The translations under genes and the position numbers were made by a program. From assembly GCA_034620365.1 (NCBI GenBank), contig JAQGEQ010000204.1, positions 558,001 through 622,000 of the forward strand: a stretch of DNA of 64,000 nucleotides, written 5' to 3'. Below are positions 1-17,800 of this stretch, one piece after another. The notes beneath the pieces are model-generated. The model was not told where the DNA came from. It did not search any database and saw only the letters and a program-made list of their open reading frames with translations. The first letter of the stretch is position 1. Each line of letters opens with the position of its first letter. The stretch comes from Pegea sp. RAD2-039 (lineage: Eukaryota > Chordata > Thaliacea > Salpida > Salpidae).

Positions 1-3000
1 CTTTTTTTTAAGAAGTAAAAGATGATTAAGTATATATCACTTTCTACTTTCTATAAATATTCGTTAATTGTTGTTAATGTGACTGGTTACATATAGTAAG
101 ATTATACAGCAGTATATTTTTCATAATATAAAAAGATCTTTACAATTGGTTTTATAAATTACTCAAATTAAATTAAATATTGAAAGTTTTAAACAGTAAT
201 TTATTCTCTATACTTTGCTCATAATACAGTAAAAATCTACAGCCTTACATAACAAGTGCATCCAAAAGAACAAAGAAATATTATAAGGGATGAGTTTATG
301 TTGTAATCAGTTCAAAAATATTGAAAAATGACTTTATCTATTAAAAATTTAAAAAATGGTTTATAAAATGATTTTACATTTTTATAAAGTTTTGTTTCTT
401 TAAAAATATATGTATTCATTAAAAATTAAACTAGTTATATTAACTAAATTCTAAACAGTCGCAAAACTGGTAAGCGACTGAAAAGATAAATGTCAATTGT
501 ATAATGTGTATCATTTTTAGATATTATTTCAAAAATACAATACATTTAGTGTTATAAATATGAAGAAATTTTTTTTTAACTTTGTAAGCAAAATTCTTCT
601 ACTACAAAACTTTATAAATGTTCTAATAATATCTATAGCTGTTTAAAGTCAACATAGAATAAAACTTTTTATTTAGTTCTAATTATTTACCAATACCAGC
701 TAAATATTAAATAAAATGTCATCTGTCAATCGCAGGATGCCAAAAATTACCGAGTGAAAAATTCTGGTCTAATTCCAAAGTCACGAAAAAGTTTAAAGAG
801 AAAAGCTCAAGTCAATTTAGCATTAAATCTAGCTAATTAAAGCTTTAATTTTGGTAATTGATTGTATCAAAAAAGAGTCCGTTTCACTAAACTCATGTTG
901 CTGTAAAGGATTTACTATATATAAATTTGATGCAGCTAGTAGCTGGAAACTCAGAGTCAGAATTTAGATTTAGTATTGGCCAATAAATACTTTATGAAGT
1001 TTAAAAACTTATTTTTCGTCACTATAAGTTATCTCTTTCTTTTACAATTACAAAGTCAGTGCAAATAGAGTCGACTCAGTTCAATCTTAAGACTTCTACA
1101 GTAAAGCCAAAGAAAATCAAATTAACTATGATAATCTTATATAAATTAAAAGTAAACCGTTTTTTATCTGACTAATGTTTTATTTAACTGTGTCTTAGGT
1201 GAAGCCAAGTATAATTATTTGTTTTTATTTACTTCTAAGATGAAGTTTTTATACCTTATATAAGCTAACAATTTTTATAATAAATGAGAATAACAAGATT
1301 TCATTATTCTTTAACGTTTTCATTTATCAGATTGCAAAGCCTTATTAAGCTGCAACGAATAAGTTTTGATATAAGACTATTATAGGAACAAATTAAAAAC
1401 TTTTGAAGGGTATATTTGTAAACTTAGTCAAATATACCAACGATTGAAAAAATACGATTTTGTTTGTTAAGTCTTATGTGCTTTTTTCTGCTTGTACAGC
1501 TTTTAATAAGCCTTTTAAGCTGTATTTTTTGGGCAAGCAGGTCTTCTGCACCATCTACCTACACGCTAAAGGTTTTTTATTTATAAATATGAAAACTCAC
1601 AGCAGCACTCTAATTAGCCTTTAATATGCTTAATATTCTAAATGAAAATAATCCTTGATATTTTTAAATTTTTGTATAAAATATTATTTCACAATAGTGT
1701 TGAGCTCAAATGCACTACAAATACTGGTCATGCTGTAGTAAAGTAAAACATTGTTTTGTTCAAAAGTCAAAACATGATAAAAACGTTAAACTTGCATAAG
1801 CAACTAGTAAAGTTCATAAAGGTTAACTTCAAAATATCAAATGTTTTTCAGCATATGTACAAAAACAGAAGATTACTCATTAATTACATTAGTAATTGCT
1901 AAATCAATCTTACAAATTTTTAATTTGCTATCAATATTTCGATTTTTTCTGTAAACATACATTCAATAAACTCAATTTAATAACCTCTTCTAGCAACAAG
2001 TTTAAGTAGCTTTAAACAAGGTTATTTATGTAAATTTTCTTTCAAATGTATCAATAATATCAAGTTAAAATTTGCTTTCAGATAATAAAAGTAAATGATA
2101 TCAAAGGTTGTATGTTTTTGTCCTCGCATTTATAAATGATTAACAAACTAAGCTAATTAAATTTCGACTTAAATATTACTATTATTTAAACAAATTAAAT
2201 TAAATAGTAAACATCCAATATATAAACAGAAGATCAATAATTAATCATAAAAAACGTTACGGTTTCTTTTACTTAACTTGTCAATCTAATTACATATTTT
2301 ACACAACTGACATTACAATCAGCCAATGTCACTAGTTCTAAAAGGAAACATAATGATCAAAATAAAAGACCAGAATAGAAGTGATCTTATCTTTATAGTT
2401 CTCTTATTATAATTGAGAGATTTATATTAGTACTAAATTAGTCAGCCAGCACGCAGTATCTATAATCAGAGTGTGTAGACTGTGACAAAATGGTCAGATT
2501 TAATCATGTTTTCTGTAGAGATGAAATTTATTTCCATTTAAACTAAATAATTAAAATAGAAATTTGGCAAATGTTGTGAACAGTAAAAAATATCAGTAAA
2601 AGATGTTATTTTCACATCTTTTAACTTTATCATTAATTTTTCAGTTACAATGACGTCACCTGTTTATAGACAAAATATCAACTTTTATCAGATCCTAAAA
2701 ATGAGTTTGTCATGAAGGTTCAATGAGATAAAAAATATCGAAACAAAGGGAGAGCCCCTAATGTGAGTAAGAAAAAGTTTAAAGTCGATGTAATTGAGTA
2801 AAAACGAAAATCTTTTAAAAAAAGGTTTTGATCAACAGAGCGTTAAGATTGTAAAAGGTACAGCGAGGAACGTATCATCTCAAATAATGTGGGCTAAATC
2901 AAGATTATGAAGGGCGTTTTGCAAGTGATTTGTATTAAGTTAATATTTTGTATTATTTCTGCTGTAGTCAAGTTTTCAGTAAGTTAAAAAAAGTTTCAGA

Positions 3001-3489
3001 GTTATAAAAGTTGACAAAAATTTGAGAAATAAGTAAGATTCTGATGTTAAAACTTTTCTATAAAAATGTCGCCATTTGTAAACTTACTTGACCTAAAACT
3101 GCTTTTCCATTTTTAAAGAAATTATTTGCTTGAAATTAAACAATTTCTTATTTTTTATCACCTAAATTCAACTCAACTTTCAATCTTGTATAACTTCAGA
3201 ATTATCTAAAGTTTTGATGTCTTAGAAATCTCATTCGAAAATCAATTTTACGAATATTCACTTTTTTCAATGAGTATACAACCTCTTTTATCAATCAGAT
3301 AAAAATTTCAGATGGAAAAACTTTCAAATATAAATCCAAAATAATTTACTTCAAACATCCAACCTTAGAAATCTACTGCTGCTATATTTTGGCTTCTGAT
3401 TAAATTTTTTTTTTGTTTTTACAAAAAAAAATCATCAAAATTTTATCGAATAATTTGTAGTCAGATGTAAAGTGAATCGACTAGCTTCT
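1..3489. other. AT-rich intergenic DNA, no gene seen
   Basis: No open frame of note, no splice-bounded coding segment and no RNA gene is visible. The stretch is uniformly AT-rich with many homopolymer runs. One TGACGTCA palindrome lies at 2651-2658. It is presumably the upstream flank of the esterase gene that starts at 3713. Confidence 0.6.
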
Positions 3490-3712
3490 GGCCCGCTGTA
3501 TCTCCCTCCCTCCCTTCCTCGATCAATATTTCTTTCTCAGTCTCCAGGGGGAAGTGCAGTGACAGTGAAGAAAGAGCACTTAAGCCGATGGAGCCAGAAT
3601 TGTTGAGGCCACTTTTGTTCTTATCTTCAGTTAATTTGTTTCAAAAGTGAATTGATGAAGAAATTGATTTTTTGCAGTCGATTTATTTGCAGCAGAAGAC
3701 TTTGATATTGTA
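3490..3712 (+). promoter_or_regulatory. Putative 5' leader of the esterase gene
   Basis: This segment is less AT-rich than its surroundings and contains a pyrimidine-rich run near 3499-3523. Two acceptor-like sites (T-rich tract then CAG) end at 3677 and 3692, only 35 and 20 bases before the ATG at 3713. They could close a 5'UTR intron or serve as a trans-splicing acceptor. I see no convincing TATA box, so the promoter assignment is by position only. Confidence 0.3.
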
Positions 3713-7806
<4,094 letters not shown>

Positions 7807-10800
7807 GACATTTGAAAATTCTTCTTTGACTTATACCGCATGCACATAACATACAACAATTGAATGATTGAATGAGCAAGCCTCAGTTTCAGTCTTTCAC
7901 ACTTCGCCTTCTTCATTCACATTTGTATTGTACATTTACCTGAAATGTATAATGTCGTTATGAAAAACCATAGCGCTTAATAATGAACAATAACACCTCA
8001 AATTGTTTAATGATTTTCAGCGCTGCCATAAAAACTCATAATCAGCAATCTTGGCTTGATCGTAGTTAAACATTTAGGAAGGCTTTTGAAGATTTTTGCT
8101 TGCTTGAATGTGTTATCTGTTTTTAGTGCTATTTTCAATCTACTTCAAGACAGAAGGAAATACTTAAGTTACGTTTAAACTGCGTTAAACTGCAATTTTA
8201 TAAGTTTTAAAATAGTAAGAAATAAAAAAGCCAAATTAGTCACAGTTAGGACATAAAAATCTTTTAAAATTATTCTACATTTTATACCGGTTTTATCGCC
8301 AAAATTTCATCTTAATTTATTTTTGAAGAAATTTTCTTAAAATATTTTGAAAATAAATTAAACTCGAATAAGTCAGTTTGAATTTATTAAATATTTTCTA
8401 CCTTCCATTATATTCTAAAACGTATTTTTTAAATGTATTTAGTCATTTTGCAGAAAATAAATCTCTATTGAAAGAATTTGCAAATAAAAAGCATCCATAT
8501 AATATTTACTTTCAATTTGATTTTATGTTGCCACAAAATAAAACAATTTGCTTGGCTAGGTTTAATCGATTTTATTTGAAATAAAACTAAAAACGTAAAA
8601 ATCAATGATTTTAAAAAAGGATGGACCACTACCTGATAAATAATTTGCAGAAACCTTATAAAATGAAAGCTCTGCTCGAATAAATTTGATGACTTTGTAA
8701 GCCTTTAATACAACATAAGTTATATATAGCAAGCGAATGAATGTTAAATAAAAACCTACTTTAAAATGTAAATAGGTCAAATAAACTTTTTATAAATCAA
8801 TTATCGCAAGATATTTAAAGTTAATGAACTAGTGACATCAACAAATATAAGAATTGTAATTTATAGAAGCATTTAATTCAAAGTCATAAGAGTAAATAGC
8901 TTTAGTTGATATTTAAGTCGTATACTAGAAAGTTCATTAACTTAAACCAAATATCTCAACAAGATGAAAACACTGGGAAAAAGCTTGGTTATCAGTAACT
9001 AAAAGTTATGGTGATACTTTTAAAAGAACTTGTTTTAAGCACAGCTTGGTACTATTGACATAAATAAATATCAAATAAATTATTGCACTGAAATTGATTT
9101 GGAGTAGAAAAAGCTTTTTCCGAGAAGCTAAGTAAAGTAACCCTGACTTGCGCTGCAATAAATCAGTTAAAAAACTAAAATTGATTCTCAATTTTATAAA
9201 GATAAAGTTGTTTTGTCAGAAAACTAATTGAGGAGAAATTGCGATAAAATTTGTATTAAAAGCTTTATGATGAAGAATAAATGATTGATTTTTTTGGTTT
9301 ATTAGAAACAGTTTCTGCCAGCTATCATTTTTTGATAAAATAACATAAAAATCTTTGAGGTTATTGAAAAAATACAAATTTGGAAAACAGTTAATGGTTA
9401 GGTATTGGGTATCCCACTCAAAGGATTAAAAAAAATTAAAGATCTTATAATAATTGATGGTGACAACTAATTGTTGAGTTATTTTTCTTAGTAAGATGGT
9501 GACAGTATTAGTACAGGAAATGTTTTGATGAAAACTTTGCTTTTATTTCAGCTTAACCTTTATCTATTTATCATTGTATATTTAGAAATCTGATTGTTTT
9601 AAATTAAAAAGCTTTTAAATTTATTGATAAGTTAGAGAAACAAATTTTATTTAAATATATTTTGATTATGCAAAAAATTTATTTTCAAGTCAATTTTTTA
9701 CAAAATATATAAAAGTAAAACTAATATTTTTATAAATAAGATCAAACTTAAATAGCTTGTAATTTTAATTTTGTCCAAATAAATGTTACTAGAAAAAATA
9801 AGTATTATATTCTAGCGTCTTTAAAGTGTTGAGCTTATTGTAAATACAGCTTGCTTCAAGTGATAACCATTACGAAAACCTTAAATTGATGTCAATGAGG
9901 ATTAAATAAATACAATTTAAAAATTCCAAGTCTATAATAGCAGAATAATTATATGAAACATTTTAAAAATAATCTACAATAACAAGTTTATATTTAAAAG
10001 GAATACTTTTTATAGTATTTAGATTTTACTTTAGTTGTTTTGAATGTAATTATAAAGATCAACGTACTAAATAACCTTGTACTATTATCGTTGACCTGAG
10101 ATAACTGTGCTACTACTAATATAACCTCATCTCTCATTCAAAAGACAATCGAACATATAATTGCTAATTTAATCAATAAAAAGACGACATTTACAGCAGC
10201 ACGGTTATCTTTTTATCGGTATATCAAAGAACAAAATGCATTTAAAGTGCCACTCAACCCATTCAATGAGCCACATGATGAAAATGTTTTCTGTCTACAT
10301 AGATAGATTGATGTTAATAATAGATGAAAGTATGTCAATTAACAAAAAAACCATGTTCATTACTTGGATGGGTTACAGTGATCTTTTGTAAAATCATATT
10401 TTATTGAAAAAATTAATGTAAATTCTATTTTTAGCCCGTTATTATGCATAATGCTTTCCAATAGTTTAGTTCCTCTACTCAAATATGTAACATTTTAAAA
10501 AACTTGAAAACAAATTAAATGAAAAACTTTATCTTGAGATTTTTTGTTATTATTCCATTCCTTGAACAGTCATATAGATTGTTTAGTGTTTTGCACTACA
10601 CGATATGAAGAAGCTGAAATGTTTGTTGGTATTTAGTAATTTTTGCCTAAAACGAAATATTTCACAATTTTCTTCACTGAAAAAATTTTCAATGAAAAAA
10701 AATCCTTTTTTAATTTAATTTTTTTCAATTTATCTTTTACTAAAACTTTGGTGTAAAGATAAAGAAATTTTAAAATGCCTGTTATAGGACAAGTTTTGAG

Positions 10801-11473
10801 TTTAGAAAAAATGTTTCAAATAATCTGAATGCTTTTACAAGTATTCGTTTGCTAATTTGAGTATTCCAAGTAGATCACCACTATTCGATAAATTTGAAAA
10901 TAAACCATTTTTAATTCAGCAAAAGTATTATCCTAATGAACTGCAATTAATCAAGATAAATAAATCATTAATTAATTCAAATTAAATCTTACTGTTATCA
11001 CTAGTTGGCGCAGTTAAGCTGCTAATTCAATTGTTAGTAAGTTAATTAAAAATTTATCAGGTAGAAAAATCAAATTGGGCTGAAATCATTTTCCACCAAA
11101 AATTTTGTCATCCCTGTTGATAAAATGACAATTTTTCAACAACTTTTGATGAAAAAAACCTCAAATTTGGATAAACTTACAGCTTAGGTGATTCAAAATA
11201 AAAAATGCCATTTTTTTCATCAGTTGTAGTGACGTCACTACAGAAGAAGCGGAAGTGACGCCACAAGCGCGCGGTAATGCATAAAAACACTTTTCCTTAC
11301 ACCCTGAAGATTTGACATGGAAACTGTTAGCTGATTGGACGATTTCAACATCTGAGAGAAGCGAACAGTCGTCATGGTGACGATATCGTTGACACGAGTT
11401 ATCTGTGGTCGCTTGAAGCACTTGAAATCGATTTATATCACGAGACAGACAACATGAGGTTTGTTAACATAAA
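7807..11473. other. 3' flank shared by two convergent genes
   Basis: This is the space between the stop of the esterase (+ strand) and the poly(A) signal of the WNK kinase (- strand). An AATAAA near 8221 could end the esterase transcript. The rest is AT-rich. Composition becomes less AT-rich from about 11.2 kb, where a TGACGTCA lies near 11230. No gene is supported. Confidence 0.55.
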
Positions 11474-11479
11474 TTTATT
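11474..11479 (-). terminator. Candidate poly(A) signal of the WNK gene
   Basis: AATAAA reads on the - strand about 365 bases downstream of the WNK stop codon, in the right orientation. It is the nearest good hexamer that I see. Confidence 0.45.
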
Positions 11480-11843
11480 TGCAGAAAGACTCCAAACTGG
11501 ATCGATCTCAATGAATGAGAAGCAGAAAAAGCGAAGAGTCGAACTTTGAGGCACAAAAGTTCAACTTAGAGTATACAGGAAGTATCACGTGACCTGCTGA
11601 CTAGTACAACTTGTTGTTGTCGAAGACATCTAGCTGCAAGTGACGTGGAAAAGATACGCATCAAATAGAAAAGAACACACCCAAGATAAGGTGTTGCCGC
11701 CGCTGCTGTGGTCGTGGTGGTCCACACTACTGCCGGTAGTGACCAGCAGTGGACAGATGAATGGCCATCAAGAAAAAAAGAAGCGTTGTGAAGACGAACG
11801 TAGAAAAGGAGAAGGGCAAGTAGGAAGTGGAGGGGGGTGTGGG

Positions 11844-14800
11844 TCACGTGATACGATGAGAACGGTCGGAGGTGTTGCTCTTAATCTCCCAATCTTCTTG
11901 CATCTCGTTCGGAGCATTCTTCTTCAGAGTTGGATGCTGATCAAAGGATGCGTTGCGAGTTGGATTGTAGGGTCGATTTCCCCCTACCACCCCCCCAGCA
12001 CTTGACGTGGGGTTTTCGGGTAATTCGTGAGTAGAAGGGATTTGTTGGGGCATAAAACTTCGATAGTAGCCGGGTGGCCAGCCAGGCGAGACCAGGTAGG
12101 GCTGGGAATTGAAACCACTTCCGTGGTAGGCCATGTAACCAAACACAGGAGCAATATCCGGTGGATAATTGGTGGCGGATGGTCGGCGTCGATGAAACTG
12201 CGGGTCGTCTGTGGCCACGTTGCCATCACGAACATCACCTGGCAACCAGTTAAAACTGTGATCAATTGATGTGTCATGACGTCGATTCCCGCCACTCGGC
12301 AAGATGTTTGAAGGTTCGCGTTTGACGTGATAAGAGTCGTCACCAGAAGGCGTAGTGTCACGTTTGGTGTTGTCGTTGGCAAGGCGACGTCGACGATGTG
12401 ACGTGTCATCGATGTTGTTGTCCCGTTCACTGTGACGTCGTCGGTGGTGTGGTGCATCATCAGTACTACTCCCTGTTGGACCCCCTGGACCCTTTGGACC
12501 TTGTTGTGGTCCTTTATAATTGATCTGTGTCCTTGGATCTTCTTCAGCAAGTCGGATATAGCTAGGAGTAGATCCGGGAGGACGGATACGATAGAAATGA
12601 TCGTATCCGAACCATTTCGGATCAGAATGATCACAATTAGTTTGTGATGACTTAAAATCGTAGAAATGGGGATGAGGTGGAGGTCCAGGGTGGAAGTAAT
12701 TGGGGGGCAGTGGTCTCATTGCAGTAGCTGGTAGGTTCTTGTAAGCAGCAGAAGCATTCATCGATGAATGGAACAAATTGGTTCCTGCAGCAGATGCGTC
12801 TGGTTGCCCTGTAGTAGAGAGAGGTGATTAGAAGATATTGGTAGGAAAAGTGGTTTAGAAAAGACCAGACCACATGCGAGTGGTGGTCGCGGGAAGCGAC
12901 TGAACATGCGTCAAATGGTGGTGATGGTTAGTCACATCTAATTTCACTTCAAACCAGGATCAGTTGGTCACTGCAAGAGCTACATCACTCAAGTATCAAA
13001 AAATTGAATCAAATGAAAAATTGATTGAAGAAAGTTGGTGGGTGATTACATGAAGAGAAATTTGACAACAAATACACCGACCTATCATCAACCAGTACGA
13101 GGGTAACCATGCCAACCACACATAAGCAACCACAAAGCTAGAAGGATCAAACAAAGAAACTAGAAGAAGTGATGAGAAAGTCATCAAATGATGAAAGATG
13201 TTACCAGTTGTCGGTGAAAAATGAAGCTGAAGTAAAAATATAAAAGTTGAAACTGAAGAAGGACTGAGAAGCCGTTGTTATGATCATTGAAAGGGGAATG
13301 AGAAGCAAGAGGTGGTTGAGAAGATGGAAACACACTTTCTCAATTACTTACTATATAAAAAGAAGAGAGATGGAAATGTTAAGATAGAAATTCCGAGTGG
13401 CAGCCACTGTCATAATAATGAATACCAAACTAAAAGAAAAAGGAAAGACAAGAAGTTGAAAGTTGATATCTAAAAGTGATTGATTGAAAAGATTAAATCA
13501 ACAAGATTTGATTATCTGATGAGTTCTCCAGGATCCTGATCAATTTAAATAAACAAAAAGAAAAATTGATTGAAATGAATCAGTGATTGAGAGCTTCAGA
13601 AGACTTTCTAGTTTCTACTAAATCTACTATCATGCCGAAAATCATAAAAAAATATTTGCTCAAAATCAGATTACTGCTGCTGCCTGCAAGTGGCAAACTG
13701 CTGATGTGCTAAAAATCCCAAATTTTAAGTGAGAAAAAGGAACCTTGTCCACTGAGGTTGAGGGATCGGGAGAAAGATGTTGCAGGTTGATCTTCACACT
13801 TTTGTGAAGTATCTAGCATCATCGAATGTTGGCGTCGGAGTTGAAGGAAGTTTGGGCGTTTCCTTTTTATTCGCTGATAAGACTCCACAAATGTATCAAG
13901 ACCTGTTCATCGCAAATCAAAAGAAATCAGAGAAAGCAGGAAATGGACACCATGGGACCAAAAGACAGAACCAGCGGACGGGAGCCCAGTGGACGGGAAC
14001 TAGGGTAAAATAAATGCAAAGAAAATAGCAGCAACTGAAAGCATCTCGCCCCAAACGCGGGGAAGGAAGGAGGAAGAGCGGGAAGGGGATCTTCACCAGT
14101 TACTGAAATGTTTTCAAATGAAAGTCTTCTTTCATGAATACAGGAGCTCGATCCTAGTGACGTCATCTGCGCACGACGAGATGATGGCCTGTGAGACGCC
14201 CTACAAGTACCATCACTCCAACAACGACGTAACCTGACCACATCACTGGTTGGTGGTAGCAACCAATTGGTATCTGGACGATTAATCAAATCCTTAAGAT
14301 TTGCAGTGGTCATGATGACGTCACTGTTCACGTGACTTCATTACTAGTGGAAGGAGTACATGCTAGTAGGCGAGAAAGGGAGGTGGTGACGTAGCAGGTG
14401 ATGACGTCATCTGTACACGACGTCGAGCACAAACACATCTAACAGCGTCACATAGCAACCGTTTACATGGCAACTGTCCACGGTTTTACCTGATACACTA
14501 CGAGAGCAGTAGGACGTCATGATGTGACGTCACGGCGTGACGAAGCGGTCCCCACAGATAAAAGAGAGAAAACAAGAAGAGGGGGAGAGAGATATGCGAA
14601 TAAGAAAAATCGGGGTGAGAGGGGGCGAGAGGGGCGCGAAGTTACGAGTCAAAAGAGCGCGCGGTACTTACCCATGTGAGTGTCGTGTAAGGCGCGTGAA
14701 CTTGCTGTTCCTTTATTACTTGACGATACAACTGTCGCTACATTCTCCTGCAAACAATCGAGTGATTGATGACGTCAGCTGGTGTGGTCACGCATCAACG

Positions 14801-17800
14801 ATTTCGAACCTGAGTGATGGTAGAGGACTCGGGTTTGACGTCATCAGTTGTGGTTGGATGAGGCTGGACCACAATATCAGTGGGCGGGTTTGTTTGAGGC
14901 GATGTATTTGCTAGGTGGTCACTTGCTGGCACTGATTGAGAGGTCCTGGGCAGCGCTTCAGTGGACGGGATGTTGATGAATCGATAGTGGATTGGTTGAT
15001 GACACAGTTGGGCAGATGTGACCATTTGATTGGACTGTCGTGACTGACGTAGTTCACGCGCGCGTCGCTTTTTATGTAAACGAAGTTTCTCAAGTTGCTG
15101 ACGATGCTTCTTGATCAATACTTCGATCTCATTCTGATGTCTGCCAATAAATAAGATGATTAAAGAAAGTGGAAAACAGGGGTTGGGGACAAGGGGTTGG
15201 GGACAGGGGCACTTGAAACTCACTTTTTCATCATTTCTTTGTAATCCAAATCTTCACTGAGTTCATCTTCCGAATCATCATCTCCATATTGTGATTGTGT
15301 GGGTGAATACAAGGGTAGGGCACCAGCAAGTGAACTACCTAGTGGGTAGTTGGGTTCCTGGTACAAGCTAGTAGTTTCAGTGGGTCTTGTTGGTTTGAAA
15401 TTGGATACAACTGGTGCATCGAAGTTGATTTCAGATTGTGTCGTCATCATGTTGTCATAGTTAACATGCTGAGCAGTAGTGGTGTTAGTAGGCTCGATCA
15501 ATTGTGGACTGACGGTCAGTAGCTCATCAGTAGGTTGTGGGTCACCTTTCATTGGTGTCGAGTGATTGTCGGTCATATGTTCAACTCGTACAGCACCCGA
15601 TGAAAAGGTCCCCGATGATGCATGGTCCGTCAACGAGTCTGAATCGACATCGGCAGTGGCAGAAGTGACCTGGAAACGGCCCACACGTTTCACTGGTCCA
15701 CTAATCTCTTCCACAACCGCAACTTCTGCATCGCTGGTTACATTATAAGCGATTCCACCGCTATTGATCGAGTGGTTGAGGTCTATTCCTCCATCTACCA
15801 ACACCTGACTGGAACTACGTTGAACGGACCCATCAGTCCCTGCCCCAGTCCCGGCTCGATGGTCTGCTTGGTTCAAATTGAACGATGCAACTGACTCTGC
15901 GGCACTATCTGCATCAGAAGCCATCGCTACTAAGTTGTCAGTGACTGTGACGTCATCTAAGTCCATAGACTGAGGTGGTACGACCACCTTTTGATGAAAA
16001 GAGGGCAGACCAGTTGCAGAGACAGCGGGGTCATTATTCACAGGTAGAATCGCGTACTTAACAGAATCGTCGCTTCGCGCGTTTGAGGCTTCGGTTTGAT
16101 CCACTTTGGTCAAATTGACTGGAATGACGATCTGGGCATTGGACCCGGTTGGGTTTTGGGACAAAATAGCGGTTGGGTTTTGGGACAGAATAGCGGTTGG
16201 GTTTTGGGACAGAATAGCAGTTGGGTTTTGGGACAGAATAGCGGTAAGTTTTTTGTCCAAGTCGATGACGTCAGACTTGCCATCATCGGGTAGAAAGAGC
16301 GAATAGGAGCTGTCTAATTGAATTGGTTGAATTGGGGCGTTTAGAGTAAGGACAATTTTCTGTCCACCATTGCTGCTCGAAGAGGCAGTGGCTGGCTGCC
16401 CTGACGTGGGCACCTTCTCATTGGCCACTTCACTATCAGTAACTGTCTCATAAGCATCATGTGGACCACGAGTGGCCAATTGAGGCAGATTTTCAGGAAC
16501 TGAAACTGCTTCTGGGATTGGTCCAGTCGTAGAACTGCCCTGAATGATGCGAATGTGGGACGGAGTGGTTGCTGATTGACTGGTCAGAGTTTGAAGTAAG
16601 ATATAGTTGGAATCAGCTGAAGATGTTTGTGCTTTCTTGTGCTGTTTGTGGACCCCTGAGTGACTAGCCCCACTGTTCACACTACTGATACTTGCCAAGC
16701 TCGATGTACTCGGTGATCTTCGCACTGATTGGTTGATGACGCTGTTCACCGCGGGAGGCACTGACGTCACACTCACTGCTTCTTTGTGGGTCACTTCAGG
16801 TGGGTTCGGATTGGTTTCATGCTGGACCATTTTGTGGTCGATTTCATTACGTGGTGATGTGATAGTAATGTCGTTACTGGATGTCTTGGCCACTTGTAGG
16901 ACTACTTGTTGTTGAAAATCAGCTTGTTGGTCAGTGACCTGTCCCTGGTAATGTGGACTAGATTGAAACGAAGAGCTTGGTTGGTAGTGTCCACCAGCTT
17001 GTCCACCAATGTCATAAGTTGGTTGGGTTGTTTGTTGGTAATTTGGTTGTTGATATTGTGGTTGTTGGTAGTTTGGTTGGTAAGCTTGAGTGGGTTGGTT
17101 AGTAGCTGCTTCCTCTGAATATTGATAAGTTTGTTGCTGTTGTTGGTTGGGAAATTGTTGAGAGAAGTTTTGTGTTTGTTGCTGAGGATATTGTTGATAG
17201 TGTGACATAGTTGCTTGTTGTTGGTAGAGTTGTGTCTGGTTGAAGTTGGTTACTGCTGGTTGTTGTTCGTAACCATTATTTGGGTTTTGGTCTTCACATT
17301 GAAGAGCAGCGTCAGTGCTTGTCGAAGCATCATAAGACTCAGTGACAGCAGTTGATGCGGATGCAGCAGCAGAGGCTTGCTGGTTCTTGTATTCAGCTGA
17401 ACCTCGTGCTTGGTCACAAACTGAAACCATCTGTTCTTGAAAATTGTCTACATCTTGCTGACGCAGATAATTTGCTTTGCGCATCTTGATAGCAATCTCT
17501 TCTGGAAGATCTTCATCGACGATAAACTATTAAAAAAAAACTTTATCATCGAAACAGCGCGAGAAGCAGGTCGCGGTAGTGAGAAGAAACAACGAGAAGT
17601 TAGTACCAACCTTGAAGTAAACGATCTTTCGGTTGAAGGTCGATAATTCGCATTCCACCTCCAACTTGTCACAACCTTCTAGTTTATGCAAAGCAGCAAA
17701 CGTCACTCGTGGGGGTTTTCCTTCAAAATCACCTCGTTTGACCTGCACAGTGGTTAGATGTAAGTAAAGAAGTCGATAGAAGCATCGAGATGGCTGAATG

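Noticed and set aside
12027..12647. Several frames overlapping the terminal WNK exon on both strands
   Set aside because: They are other-frame shadows of the long coding exon and show no independent signature.
13927..14331. 134-codon - strand frame inside a WNK intron
   Set aside because: Part of it looks protein-like, but it lacks a good acceptor and its phase does not fit the terminal exon. The neighbouring 130-bp exon fits phase on both sides and was preferred.
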